Assembly: GCA_937901055.1 (NCBI GenBank)
Contig: CALCGO010000170.1
Coordinates: 1 to 6,173 of the forward strand
Direction of reading: 5' to 3'
From: an uncultured Rhodobacterales bacterium
GTDB taxonomy: Bacteria > Pseudomonadota > Alphaproteobacteria > Rhodobacterales > Rhodobacteraceae
Length of the DNA: 6,173 bases
Shown: one piece after another, positions 1-6,082 of the stretch
Layout: each line of letters opens with the position of its first letter
Position numbering within the stretch: the stretch's first letter is position 1
Position numbers and translations under genes: made by a program
The notes under the pieces: generated by a model
The model's input: the letters and a program-made list of their open reading frames with translations, nothing else
Database searches by the model: none
Told to the model about the DNA's origin: nothing

Positions 1-297
1 GATGGATGTGAGGCCATAGGTTTCAAACACGTGCGGGGTGGGCCAGTCGATTTCGATGTTCGCGATGTTGGTGGAACCGCCCCAATTGAAAAACGGTGGA
101 ATTCCGGCGGGGCCCGGCGTTCGCCAGTATGTTTTCCAACCGTCGTTCAGGTCGAAATCAATGGCGGTTTGATAGCTGCCGTCGCTTAGGCGCCAACCGT
201 TCAGGAAATCGACGTTGCCATAGATTTCGTCCGCGCGGGTGACGGCGGGTAAAAACATTGCGGCAATTATCAAAGATTTCATCATTTGCATTAACAT
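1..297 (-). CDS. Secreted protein with DsbD N-terminal-type domain (5' part only)
   Basis: The minus strand is open from an ATG at 297-295 to the left edge, giving the first 99 residues of a longer protein. Residues about 1-22 form a signal peptide: a Lys at residue 7, the hydrophobic run SLIIAAMFLPAV, then a likely cleavage in TRA|DE. The following stretch, with GWKTYWRTPGPAGIPP and a tract reading WPTPHVFETYG, is characteristic of the periplasmic N-terminal domain of DsbD-like thiol:disulfide reductases (Pfam DsbD_N). In that family this domain passes reducing power to periplasmic partners. No cysteine is visible in the part present, so redox activity cannot be judged, and the membrane and thioredoxin parts, if any, lie outside the window. 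ATGs at 291, 285 and 282 are alternative starts. None of the candidates has a good Shine-Dalgarno, and an in-frame TGA lies a little upstream. It is divergent from yqgE. Confidence 0.8.
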   Translation of the reverse strand, partial: MLMQMMKSLIIAAMFLPAVTRADEIYGNVDFLNGWRLSDGSYQTAIDFDLNDGWKTYWRTPGPAGIPPFFNWGGSTNIANIEIDWPTPHVFETYGLTSI

Positions 298-379
298 AGG
301 GACGAATTTCGAAAGGAAAAGTCACATTCTAGCGAGGCGTTGGCTTGTAAAGTCGTGCGCGGAGGGGCATCTTTAGAAT

Positions 380-961
380 ATGAATGAAACATTAGCTGAA
401 GAACTGCCATTTTTGGACGGGAAATTTCTGGTTGCCATGCCGGGGATGGGGGACCCGCGATTTGATCGCGCGGTGATTTTTATGTGTGCGCACACGCCCG
501 AAGGGGCGATGGGGTTGATGATTAACCGACCGGCGCACCAATTGGAATTCTCAGAACTGATGGAGCAGTTGGGGATTGAGGGCGAAGATGCCGCCAACGG
601 ACCGCAGGTTCTGTTTGGTGGGCCTGTCGAGCATGGGCGCGGATTTGTGCTGCATTCAACCGACTATTTCACCAAGGGCGGCACGATGGCGATCAGCGAC
701 GATTTTGGCATGACCGCGACGATGGACGTGTTGCAGGATATGGCAGATGGCAAAGGCCCCGATAAACGTTTGTTATCGCTTGGGTATTCTGGATGGGGTC
801 CGGGCCAACTGGAAGCTGAAATTCAGGACAACGGTTGGTTGATTTGCGATGCCAACCCCGAGATTGTATTCAATACACCATGGGGTAAAAAGTGGAATGC
901 CGCGATGAGCAGCCTTGGTTTTAATCCCGCCATGTTGTCTGCCGAGGGTGGTCGGGCCTAG
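380..961 (+). CDS. yqgE: YqgE/AlgH family protein (DUF179)
   Basis: This 193-residue protein matches the YqgE/AlgH (DUF179) family over nearly its whole length. Visible family motifs are PGMGDPRFDRAVIF (about residues 21-34), the CAH turn followed by GAMGLMINRP (to residue 51), FGGPVEHGRGFVLHS (about 79-93), and LGYSGWGPGQLEAEI in the C-terminal half. The length is normal for the family. YqgE proteins are soluble, widely conserved and of unproven biochemical function; AlgH was named from alginate regulation in Pseudomonas. The ATG at 380 is the first in frame, and a GGAGG at 361-365 lies 14 bases upstream, a long spacing, so translation initiation may be modest. It is divergent from the DsbD-like gene and convergent with tsaC, sharing the bases of the stop codons. 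No promoter is clear in the 82-base gap upstream. Confidence 0.95.
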   Translation: MNETLAEELPFLDGKFLVAMPGMGDPRFDRAVIFMCAHTPEGAMGLMINRPAHQLEFSELMEQLGIEGEDAANGPQVLFGGPVEHGRGFVLHSTDYFTKGGTMAISDDFGMTATMDVLQDMADGKGPDKRLLSLGYSGWGPGQLEAEIQDNGWLICDANPEIVFNTPWGKKWNAAMSSLGFNPAMLSAEGGRA

Positions 962-1893
962 CTGGCAGCGCGTTCCAATCTGTCATTTATGGCAAGGCCT
1001 AGGCCCGTTGTTGGAATCGGTGCCACGGCAATCCGCGCAGCAATTTTATCAAGTGCATGCAGATGAGCGAAGAGGTTCGCGGCGGCCTCGGTCAGGTCGC
1101 GGGTTTGCGATAGATTTAGGGACGGCGCGTTGAAGCTGTGCGGGCCAAAGGCAAGCCATGCCTCGTTCGGTTCGGGGGCTTCGGCATTTAGTCGCAGCAT
1201 GGCTTTTGGCGCATAATGGGATTTCAATTGCCCCGGTGCGCTGATCGAGGTTGCGGTGTTTTGACCGATTTCGCGACGTAGAACGGCGTTAAGCAGTTCA
1301 ACGGGCAGGCCACCAGCGCGCAGCAGTACAGGGCCGTTGTCAAACCCGACGATGGTGGATTCCAGACCTACATCGCAGTGCCCGCCATCAATGACTGCCG
1401 CGATTTTACCGGATAGCCCGTCGAGCACATGACCCGCGGTTGTCGGGCTGATTTTCCCCGATGGATTGGCGGAGGGGGCGGCGACGGGGCCGTTGAATTC
1501 TTGCAATAAACGCTGCGCGATTGGATTGAAAGGGATGCGAACGGCGACGGTATCAAGGCCTGCTGTGACCAGATCGGACAGTCCGCTGTCAGCGCGGGTT
1601 GGGAGGACCAAGGTTAGGGGCCCCGGCCAGAAGGCCGCAGCAAGGGAACGGGCTTGAGAGGGTATTTCGGCGATCTCCTCGACGGCGGCGAGGTTTGCTA
1701 CGTGAACAATCAACGGGTTGAATTGCGGCCGCGATTTGGCGGCGAAAATGCCAGCGACGGCGCGGTCATTGCGTGCGTCCGCGCCCAGTCCATATACCGT
1801 TTCTGTCGGGAAGGCGACGAGTTCTCCGCTTCGTAACATGGCGGCGGCGGCGGGTATATCTTTTGGGCTAAGTCTTTGTGTGTTGCTGATCAT
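958..1893 (-). CDS. tsaC: L-threonylcarbamoyladenylate synthase (Sua5/YrdC type)
   Basis: This 311-residue cytoplasmic enzyme makes threonylcarbamoyl-AMP from threonine, bicarbonate and ATP. This is the first step of the t6A modification at position 37 of tRNAs reading ANN codons; TsaD with TsaB/TsaE completes it. The YrdC domain spans about residues 8-200 and shows PTETVYGLG (29-37), the K53-S-R55-P...N59-P60-L substrate-binding motif, the SxN pair (S141, N143 in APSANPSG), and GLESTIVGF (176-184). The linker carries the Sua5 signature with P220-G221 and H226-Y227-x-P229, followed by a Sua5 C-terminal domain to residue 311. It is therefore the long two-domain Sua5 form rather than the short E. 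coli TsaC, and it appears intact. The ATG at 1893-1891 is followed by a family-like N-terminus, but there is no clear Shine-Dalgarno. It is divergent from the acyl-CoA dehydrogenase (90-base gap). Confidence 0.95.
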   Translation of the reverse strand: MISNTQRLSPKDIPAAAAMLRSGELVAFPTETVYGLGADARNDRAVAGIFAAKSRPQFNPLIVHVANLAAVEEIAEIPSQARSLAAAFWPGPLTLVLPTRADSGLSDLVTAGLDTVAVRIPFNPIAQRLLQEFNGPVAAPSANPSGKISPTTAGHVLDGLSGKIAAVIDGGHCDVGLESTIVGFDNGPVLLRAGGLPVELLNAVLRREIGQNTATSISAPGQLKSHYAPKAMLRLNAEAPEPNEAWLAFGPHSFNAPSLNLSQTRDLTEAAANLFAHLHALDKIAARIAVAPIPTTGLGLAINDRLERAAS

Positions 1894-1898
1894 ATTGA

Positions 1899-1934
1899 CG
1901 CTGCGTTTTCTGTGTTAGGTGTTTGCAGCGCAGC
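1899..1934. repeat. Small inverted repeat in the tsaC/dehydrogenase divergent gap
   Basis: CGCTGC at 1899-1904 is the reverse complement of GCAGCG at 1925-1930. The overlapping pair GCTGCG (1900-1905) and CGCAGC (1929-1934) gives an alternative pairing. The arms are six bases with a loop of about 20 bases, lying between the two divergent starts. It could be part of an operator or of a 5' leader hairpin, but arms this short can occur by chance. Confidence 0.3.
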
Positions 1935-1973
1935 ATTAACTGAACTAACGTCGCTTGGCAAAGAACAAAACTT

Positions 1974-1978
1974 GGGGA
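1974..1978 (+). promoter_or_regulatory. Ribosome binding site fixing the dehydrogenase start
   Basis: GGGGA lies five bases before the ATG at 1984. It supports that start over the upstream in-frame ATG at 1876, which lies inside the divergent tsaC coding region. Confidence 0.7.
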
Positions 1979-1983
1979 TTCAT

Positions 1984-3699
1984 ATGCCATATCGCGCGCC
2001 AATCAAAGAAATGGCCTTTTATCTGGACAATGTACTGGATGCGGGACGCTTATCCGCGACTGAAAAGTTCGCTGAGGCAACGTCCGAGATGACAGAGGCA
2101 ATTCTTGGTGAAGCGGCGCGGATGTCGGACGAAGTTCTGGCGCCCTTGAATGTCGCAGGGGATTTGCATCCGGCGAAGTTGGAAAACGGTGTGGCGAGAT
2201 GCTCGCCCGGGTTTGACGGTGGGTATAAGGCGATTGCAGAGGGTGGCTGGGTTGGTATGGCCGGTGACCCCGAGTTCGGGGGGATGGGATTACCGCTGGC
2301 GCTGACCTCCTGTGTTGGCGAGATGATGAGTGGCGCTTGCCTGTCGCTGGCGCTGAACCCGCTGATGACTCAGGGCCAGATCGAGGCGTTGGAGCATCAT
2401 GCGAGTGACGAGATAAAGGCGCTCTATTTGCCCAAGTTGAATTCGGGTCAATGGACTGGAACAATGAACCTGACGGAAGCGGGTGCGGGATCCGATGTAG
2501 GTGCGCTACGCACCAAGGCCGAGGATAATGGTGACGGGACATATGCGGTAACCGGTCAAAAGATTTTCATCAGTTGGGGGGATCATGATGTTGCTGAAAA
2601 CATCTGCCATCTGGTCTTGGCGCGGCTACCCGGTGCGGTAGCTGGCACAAAAGGGATCAGTCTGTTTCTGGTACCAAAGTTCATCCCCGACGAAAACGGC
2701 AACCCGGGGGTGTCGAATAATGCGGCTGCGATAAGCCTTGAGCATAAGATGGGTCTGCACGGTTCGCCGACCGCAATTATGGACTTTGCAGGCGCTACCG
2801 GCTGGATTGTGGGATCCGAAGGTGGCGGTATGGCCGCGATGTTCACGATGATGAATAACGCCCGCATCGGGGTTGGTGTTCAAGGGCTTAGTCAGGCCGA
2901 AGCTGCCACGCAAAAGGCGCTGGAATACGCTTCGGAGCGCAAGCAGGGGCGTAGCCCGATTGAGGGCGGGACGGGGACTATTCTGGATCACGCCGATGTG
3001 CGACGCAATATTATGATGATGAAAACCCTGACGTCGAGCGCGCGCGCGATCATTCTGGATGCGGCGATTAGCACGGATTTGTCAAAAGGGTTGGATGGCG
3101 AGGCGGCGCAGCTGCAAGCCGCACGCGCAGCGTTCTTGACGCCCATAGCCAAGGCATTTGGCACGGACACCGGCTGCGAGGTCGCCGAAATTGGCGTGCA
3201 GGTGCATGGCGGCATGGGCTACATCGAAGAAACCGGTGCGGCGCAGTTTTATCGCGACGTCCGGGTTACGGCGATTTACGAGGGTACAAACGGCATTCAG
3301 GCAATGGATATGGTTGGGCGAAAGTTAATGGACGGCGGCGTGGCGGCGTTCGCTCTGCTGAACGAAATCAGCTTAACGGCGGCGGTGGCCGAAAGTACCG
3401 CACCCGATCTAGCGGCGTTTCTTGCCGGCGCGGAGATGAGTCTTAACGCGGCGACACACTGGATGGTGGACGCGCCCATGAACGACCGATTTGCAGGCGC
3501 AGTACCCTTTCTAAGGGCTTTTGCGTTGGCACTTGGGGGGCATTATTTGCTGAAGGCCGCGATGGCCGATGCAAGCCGAATGCCGTTGGCGCGGTTCCAT
3601 ATTCGCCAAACAATGCAACAGGTTGATGCGCTTTGCAGTGCGGCGCGGGAAGGGGCCTCCAGCCTATACGCGCTGGATGCGGAAGCCCTTGGTGCTTAA
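1984..3699 (+). CDS. Acyl-CoA dehydrogenase, DmdC/FadE-like long form
   Basis: This is a 571-residue FAD-dependent acyl-CoA dehydrogenase that introduces an alpha-beta double bond into an acyl-CoA thioester. Domain order: short N-terminal extension (residues 2-35, beginning PYRAPIKEMAFYLDNVL), alpha-helical N domain (to about 155), beta-barrel middle domain with the FAD-contact motif T164-E165-x-x-A168-G169-S170-D171, C-terminal helical domain holding the catalytic glutamate E433 in Y-E-G-T-N-G-I-Q, and a further C-terminal extension (about 465-570). This architecture and length are those of the family that includes DmdC, the 3-methylmercaptopropionyl-CoA dehydrogenase of DMSP demethylation, but paralogues for ordinary acyl-CoAs look alike, so the substrate is unproven. 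The reading frame stays open upstream to an ATG at 1876, but that start overlaps tsaC and has no family resemblance. The protein is followed after 12 bases by the MBL hydrolase gene. Confidence 0.93.
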   Translation: MPYRAPIKEMAFYLDNVLDAGRLSATEKFAEATSEMTEAILGEAARMSDEVLAPLNVAGDLHPAKLENGVARCSPGFDGGYKAIAEGGWVGMAGDPEFGGMGLPLALTSCVGEMMSGACLSLALNPLMTQGQIEALEHHASDEIKALYLPKLNSGQWTGTMNLTEAGAGSDVGALRTKAEDNGDGTYAVTGQKIFISWGDHDVAENICHLVLARLPGAVAGTKGISLFLVPKFIPDENGNPGVSNNAAAISLEHKMGLHGSPTAIMDFAGATGWIVGSEGGGMAAMFTMMNNARIGVGVQGLSQAEAATQKALEYASERKQGRSPIEGGTGTILDHADVRRNIMMMKTLTSSARAIILDAAISTDLSKGLDGEAAQLQAARAAFLTPIAKAFGTDTGCEVAEIGVQVHGGMGYIEETGAAQFYRDVRVTAIYEGTNGIQAMDMVGRKLMDGGVAAFALLNEISLTAAVAESTAPDLAAFLAGAEMSLNAATHWMVDAPMNDRFAGAVPFLRAFALALGGHYLLKAAMADASRMPLARFHIRQTMQQVDALCSAAREGASSLYALDAEALGA

Positions 3700-3703
3700 G
3701 GAG
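3697..3703 (+). promoter_or_regulatory. Ribosome binding site overlapping the dehydrogenase stop
   Basis: TAAGGAG contains the TAA stop of the dehydrogenase (3697-3699) and the AAGGAG Shine-Dalgarno of the next gene (3698-3703), eight bases before its ATG at 3712. Terminating ribosomes sit directly at the next initiation site, which suggests translational coupling. Confidence 0.8.
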
Positions 3704-3711
3704 CGCTTACC

Positions 3712-4734
3712 ATGATACATTTTCCGCACGAAGAACCGCCAGCAGAGGGCGAGGCCATTGAGGTGGCAGACGGGGTGCTGTGGATGCGCCTACCGCTGCC
3801 GATGCGTCTTGACCACGTCAACGTTTATGCACTGGATGATGGCGATAGCTGGACGGTGATTGATACCGGCTTCAACAGCAAACGCGGGCGCGAAATTTGG
3901 GAAAAGCTGATGGCTGGCCCGCTGCAAGGGAAGCCGATCTCGCGGGTGTTGGTAACGCACCATCACCCCGATCATGTCGGCATGGCGGGGTGGTTGCAAT
4001 CTGACCACGGCGCAGAGCTGTGGACGACACGCACGGCTTGGTTGTTCTCACGGATGTTAACGCTGGATGTGCAGACCGTTTGGCCAGAAGAAACGCTGGC
4101 ATTTTACCGTGCGGCAGGCATGGACAGCGCGTTCTACGATAAGCGCAAAGCCGAGCGACCGTTCAACTTTGCCGATGTCGTTGCCCCGATGCCTTTGGGC
4201 TTCCAGCGGATCAAACAGGACGACGTGTTGACCATTGGCGGGCGACGCTGGGAGGTGCATATCGGGCATGGTCACGCACCCGAACATGCCACGTTGTGGA
4301 GTTTGGACGATGACTTGATAATCTCGGGCGATCAAGTGATCGCGGGGATTTCGTCAAATCTGGGCGTCTATGCAACGGAGCCGGAGGCTGATCCCGTAGG
4401 GGATTGGCTGGAAAGTTGCGAGCGGTTGGGGTTGATGGCGCATGACAAGCATTTCGTGTTGCCCGGGCACAAGCTGCCTTTCGTTGGCTTGCCGCATCGT
4501 ATGACGCAGCTAGTAGACAACCATCATAGCGCGTTGATACGGCTGGAAAAACATCTGGAAGCACCGCAGACGGCTGCCGAATGCTTCGCGCCCTTATTCA
4601 AGCGCAGTATTGGCGAGGGTGAATACGGGTTGGCGTTGGTGGAGGCATACGGGCATCTTAACCATCTGCATCAGGACGGAAAAGTCCGGCGCGAGCGCCG
4701 CGCTGATGATGCTTGGCTGTGGCAGATAATCTGA
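3712..4734 (+). CDS. MBL-fold metallo-hydrolase with C-terminal winged helix
   Basis: This 340-residue cytoplasmic protein has a complete metallo-beta-lactamase fold and dinuclear metal site. The core begins near residue 20 (GVLWMRLPLP...NVYAL, then VIDTGF). The ligands are H83, H85, D87 and H88 in T-H-H-H-P-D-H-V-G, H188 in GHGHAPEH, D207 in ISGDQ, and H253 in LPGHK. The final 60 or so residues, with YGLALVEAYGHLNHLHQDGKV in the middle, resemble the beta-lactamase-associated winged-helix domain found in LACTB2-like proteins. Members of this group include hydrolases of thioesters and lactones and a ribonuclease, so the substrate cannot be read from sequence. Close coupling to the acyl-CoA dehydrogenase suggests work on a CoA ester or an unstable product of that pathway (inference). 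There is no signal peptide, and all ligands are present. Confidence 0.93.
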   Translation: MIHFPHEEPPAEGEAIEVADGVLWMRLPLPMRLDHVNVYALDDGDSWTVIDTGFNSKRGREIWEKLMAGPLQGKPISRVLVTHHHPDHVGMAGWLQSDHGAELWTTRTAWLFSRMLTLDVQTVWPEETLAFYRAAGMDSAFYDKRKAERPFNFADVVAPMPLGFQRIKQDDVLTIGGRRWEVHIGHGHAPEHATLWSLDDDLIISGDQVIAGISSNLGVYATEPEADPVGDWLESCERLGLMAHDKHFVLPGHKLPFVGLPHRMTQLVDNHHSALIRLEKHLEAPQTAAECFAPLFKRSIGEGEYGLALVEAYGHLNHLHQDGKVRRERRADDAWLWQII

Positions 4735-4821
4735 ACCACGACGAAGAGCCGCACGTAATCCTGCTTCCATTCGCGGCGGTTTCATGGCAAAGGTTGGAAA
4801 ACACAAATACGGGAGAGTAAA

Positions 4822-4956
4822 ATGTCTGAGCACGAACACGGGTCCATGGATGTCTACGACCAGGAAAAAACCTACCACGGCTTTCTGAAGCTGGGCAAAT
4901 GGACGGCGATTATTTGCGTAGCTATCTTGGTGTTTCTGGCAATCACCAGCACCTGA
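4822..4956 (+). CDS. ctaH: aa3-type cytochrome c oxidase subunit IV
   Basis: This small gene encodes 44 residues: a polar N-terminus beginning MSEHEHGSMDVYDQEKTYHG, then FLKLGKW and a single membrane helix (about residues 28-42, TAIICVAILVFLAIT). This is the pattern of the bacterial aa3-type oxidase subunit IV (Pfam COX4_pro_2), known as ctaH in Paracoccus. The subunit is a one-helix accessory peptide packed against the core of the proton-pumping terminal oxidase in the inner membrane. In Paracoccus it was reported as dispensable for activity (recalled, not checked). The start ATG is preceded by GGGAGAG at 4811-4817, four bases away. The gene lies 87 bases after the MBL gene on the same strand and ends 27 bases before a strong terminator. 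It stands apart from any visible catalytic oxidase gene, which is normal for this subunit. It is short enough for length-filtered gene calling to drop. Confidence 0.9.
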   Translation: MSEHEHGSMDVYDQEKTYHGFLKLGKWTAIICVAILVFLAITST

Positions 4957-4983
4957 TACGATAAGATATATTTGTGATGATTT

Positions 4984-5010
4984 GGCGCCATTTTCGGCGC
5001 CTTTTCTTTT
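4984..5010 (+). terminator. Intrinsic terminator after ctaH
   Basis: GGCGCC at 4984-4989 pairs with GGCGCC at 4996-5001 across the six-base loop ATTTTC, and the run TTTTCTTTT follows at 5002-5010. An all-GC stem followed by a T tract is a textbook rho-independent terminator. It closes the plus-strand unit that ends with ctaH and separates it from the lipoprotein genes. Confidence 0.9.
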
Positions 5011-5057
5011 GGTGTTTCCCTTGAAGTTATTATTGTCTAGGGTCGGCTGATGTTCTC

Positions 5058-5064
5058 AGGAGGG
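5058..5064 (+). promoter_or_regulatory. Strong ribosome binding site for the GTG-started lipoprotein
   Basis: AGGAGGG lies four bases before the GTG at 5069. This near-perfect Shine-Dalgarno, together with the lipoprotein signal peptide that starts there, settles the GTG as the start. Confidence 0.8.
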
Positions 5065-5068
5065 TGCT

Positions 5069-5662
5069 GTGTTTAAGCTGCGTACAGTTATTTCAATAAT
5101 ATCGCTTGTTGTATTGATGGCCTGCGAAGGGTCCGAGCGTGACGCACCGATTGCTTCTTCCATGGAAATTCAGGCGGCGGCATATATAAGCCCGTTACCC
5201 AGCTCGGTTACGCTTTTGACCATGGTTAATGAAAGTGGTGATTTCGGGGAGCATTCTGGCATCCTGATCAACGCATCGCAGCAGGTTTTGTATGATCCGG
5301 CTGGGACGTTTCGACATTCGACCAGCCCGAATGCACGGGACGTAAATTACGGCATGCATCCTGCAATGGTAGAATACTACAAATCTTATCACGCGCGGCG
5401 CGGGTATTATGTGGTAGCACAGGAAATTCAGGTTTCACCGACGACTGCAGAGTTGATTTTTCAACGCGCAATCGCACAGGGAGAGACTGCAAAATTACGG
5501 TGTGGTATCTCCGTTTCGTCGGTTTTGAACGGGCTACCAATGTTCGCGAATATTCCCACGACCTATTATCCCGGGAAAATTATGGACAATTTTGCAGAGG
5601 TTCCAAACGTGATAACGACCTACGTTTACGAAGATGACGACGGTCAAAACCTTGGCGGGTAA
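5069..5662 (+). CDS. Predicted lipoprotein, possible permuted NlpC/P60-like hydrolase
   Basis: The product has 197 residues from a GTG start. A charged N-terminus (K3, R5) precedes the hydrophobic run VISIISLVVLMA and a lipobox L16-M-A-C19, so a lipid-anchored envelope protein is expected; E20 follows the cysteine. The mature part has E61-H62-S-G-I-L-I, then V-L-Y-D76-P-A-G, a tract ending YYKSYHARRGYYVV, and R-C145-G-I-S-V-S-S-V-L followed by P-T-T-Y-Y-P-G-K and DNFAEVPNV. A His in an HSG(I/L)-type strand followed later by a Cys at a helix start is the order of circularly permuted NlpC/P60 (papain-fold) proteins such as YiiX/LRAT-like enzymes, which act on amide or ester bonds. Overall I recognise it as a type of hypothetical protein seen in Rhodobacteraceae, but the enzyme call is an inference. 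It has its own strong Shine-Dalgarno and follows a terminator, so it probably has its own promoter, which I could not locate. Confidence 0.85.
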   Translation: MFKLRTVISIISLVVLMACEGSERDAPIASSMEIQAAAYISPLPSSVTLLTMVNESGDFGEHSGILINASQQVLYDPAGTFRHSTSPNARDVNYGMHPAMVEYYKSYHARRGYYVVAQEIQVSPTTAELIFQRAIAQGETAKLRCGISVSSVLNGLPMFANIPTTYYPGKIMDNFAEVPNVITTYVYEDDDGQNLGG

Positions 5663-5729
5663 GCGATACCTTTAGCATTTAGTTAACATTTTAGTCGTAT
5701 TGACGAGGTTTTCAGCGGGCAAGCCTCAT

Positions 5730-6023
5730 ATGCGATTCTCTGTTTTTCTATGTACCATCTTGATATTGGTTGCGTGTTCATCGCCCGGAAGACGCTTCGG
5801 CAACGTGGAGCCACGACGTGTCATCGTCGATGGATCCGAGTTTGACGTCTATGTTTCGGGCGACGACGTGGTGGCCATTCGGATGAACTTTGAGATGTTA
5901 CCTACAATCGCCGTGATCGGCCCGCGTGCGATCGTCGCTATGGAGCGGGCAACGGGTTGCAAGGTTGTTGCGGGCTCGTTTGTTGGGGATCAGGCGATGG
6001 CTGAAGCGCGGGTCACTTGTTGA
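5730..6023 (+). CDS. Small predicted lipoprotein of unknown function
   Basis: From the ATG at 5730 the product is 97 residues: MRFSVFLCTILILVAC with lipobox L13-V-A-C16, then a mature part of about 80 residues. The C-terminal half contains VIVDGSEFDVYV, then AIRMNFEM, AIVAMERATGCKVV and GDQAMAEARVTC. C77 and C97 could form a disulfide in the periplasm. Small Rhodobacteraceae hypothetical proteins with a similar ending (GC near a helix, GDQ, then a terminal Cys) are familiar to me, but I know of no assigned function. A TTG at 5700 would extend it by ten polar residues, but it has no Shine-Dalgarno and would spoil the signal peptide. The ATG at 5730 also has only a weak upstream purine stretch (GCGGGCAAG). 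It lies 67 bases after the first lipoprotein gene and may be co-transcribed with it. Confidence 0.75.
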   Translation: MRFSVFLCTILILVACSSPGRRFGNVEPRRVIVDGSEFDVYVSGDDVVAIRMNFEMLPTIAVIGPRAIVAMERATGCKVVAGSFVGDQAMAEARVTC

Positions 6024-6034
6024 CAGGCGGGCAC

Positions 6035-6059
6035 AAAAAAACGGACCGCGAAGGGCCCG
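6035..6059 (-). terminator. Intrinsic terminator for the minus-strand gene at the right edge
   Basis: Read on the minus strand, CGGGCC (6059-6054) pairs with GGTCCG (6047-6042) across the loop CTTCGC, using one G-U pair, and is followed by seven T (6041-6035). This is a good rho-independent terminator about 24 bases after the minus-strand stop codon. On the plus strand the stem has an A-C mismatch and only a weak T run after it, so it favours minus-strand transcripts. It sits 12 bases beyond the stop of the convergent lipoprotein gene. Confidence 0.75.
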
Positions 6060-6082
6060 CTTTCAAGAATATGGTATATAAA

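Noticed and set aside
326..351. Possible minus-strand promoter for the DsbD-like gene: TTTACA (351-346) and TAGAAT (331-326).
   Set aside because: The hexamers are good but the spacer is only 14 bases, too short for a standard sigma-70 promoter.
1977..1981. GATTC, a GANTC site for the cell-cycle methylase CcrM of alphaproteobacteria, between the Shine-Dalgarno and start of the dehydrogenase.
   Set aside because: Other GANTC sites occur in the window within genes (for example near 1354 and 5734), so a single site does not indicate regulation.
2003..2542. Long open frame of 179 codons on the minus strand inside the dehydrogenase gene.
   Set aside because: Its product is rich in Pro, Ser, His and Arg with no family resemblance, as expected for the antisense of a GC-rich gene, while the plus strand is a clear enzyme.
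4211..4564. Open frame of 117 codons on the minus strand inside the MBL hydrolase gene.
   Set aside because: Low-complexity Arg/Pro/Ser/Ala product overlapping conserved metal-ligand coding sequence on the other strand; an antisense shadow.
4687..4702. GC-rich hairpin-like run (GGCGCGAGCGCC) near the end of the MBL gene.
   Set aside because: The loop is only two bases, it lies within coding sequence for the Arg-rich KVRRERRADD segment, and no T tract follows.
4794..4823. TTGGAA and TAAAAT spaced 18 bases apart before ctaH, resembling a promoter.
   Set aside because: The would-be -10 overlaps the ctaH start codon, so a transcript from it could not carry the gene's Shine-Dalgarno or start.
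6025..6062. Alternative hairpin AGGCGGGC (6025-6032) with GCCCGCTT (6055-6062), possibly a terminator for the plus-strand lipoprotein gene.
   Set aside because: The loop is about 22 bases and no real T tract follows on the plus strand; it competes with the better minus-strand terminator.
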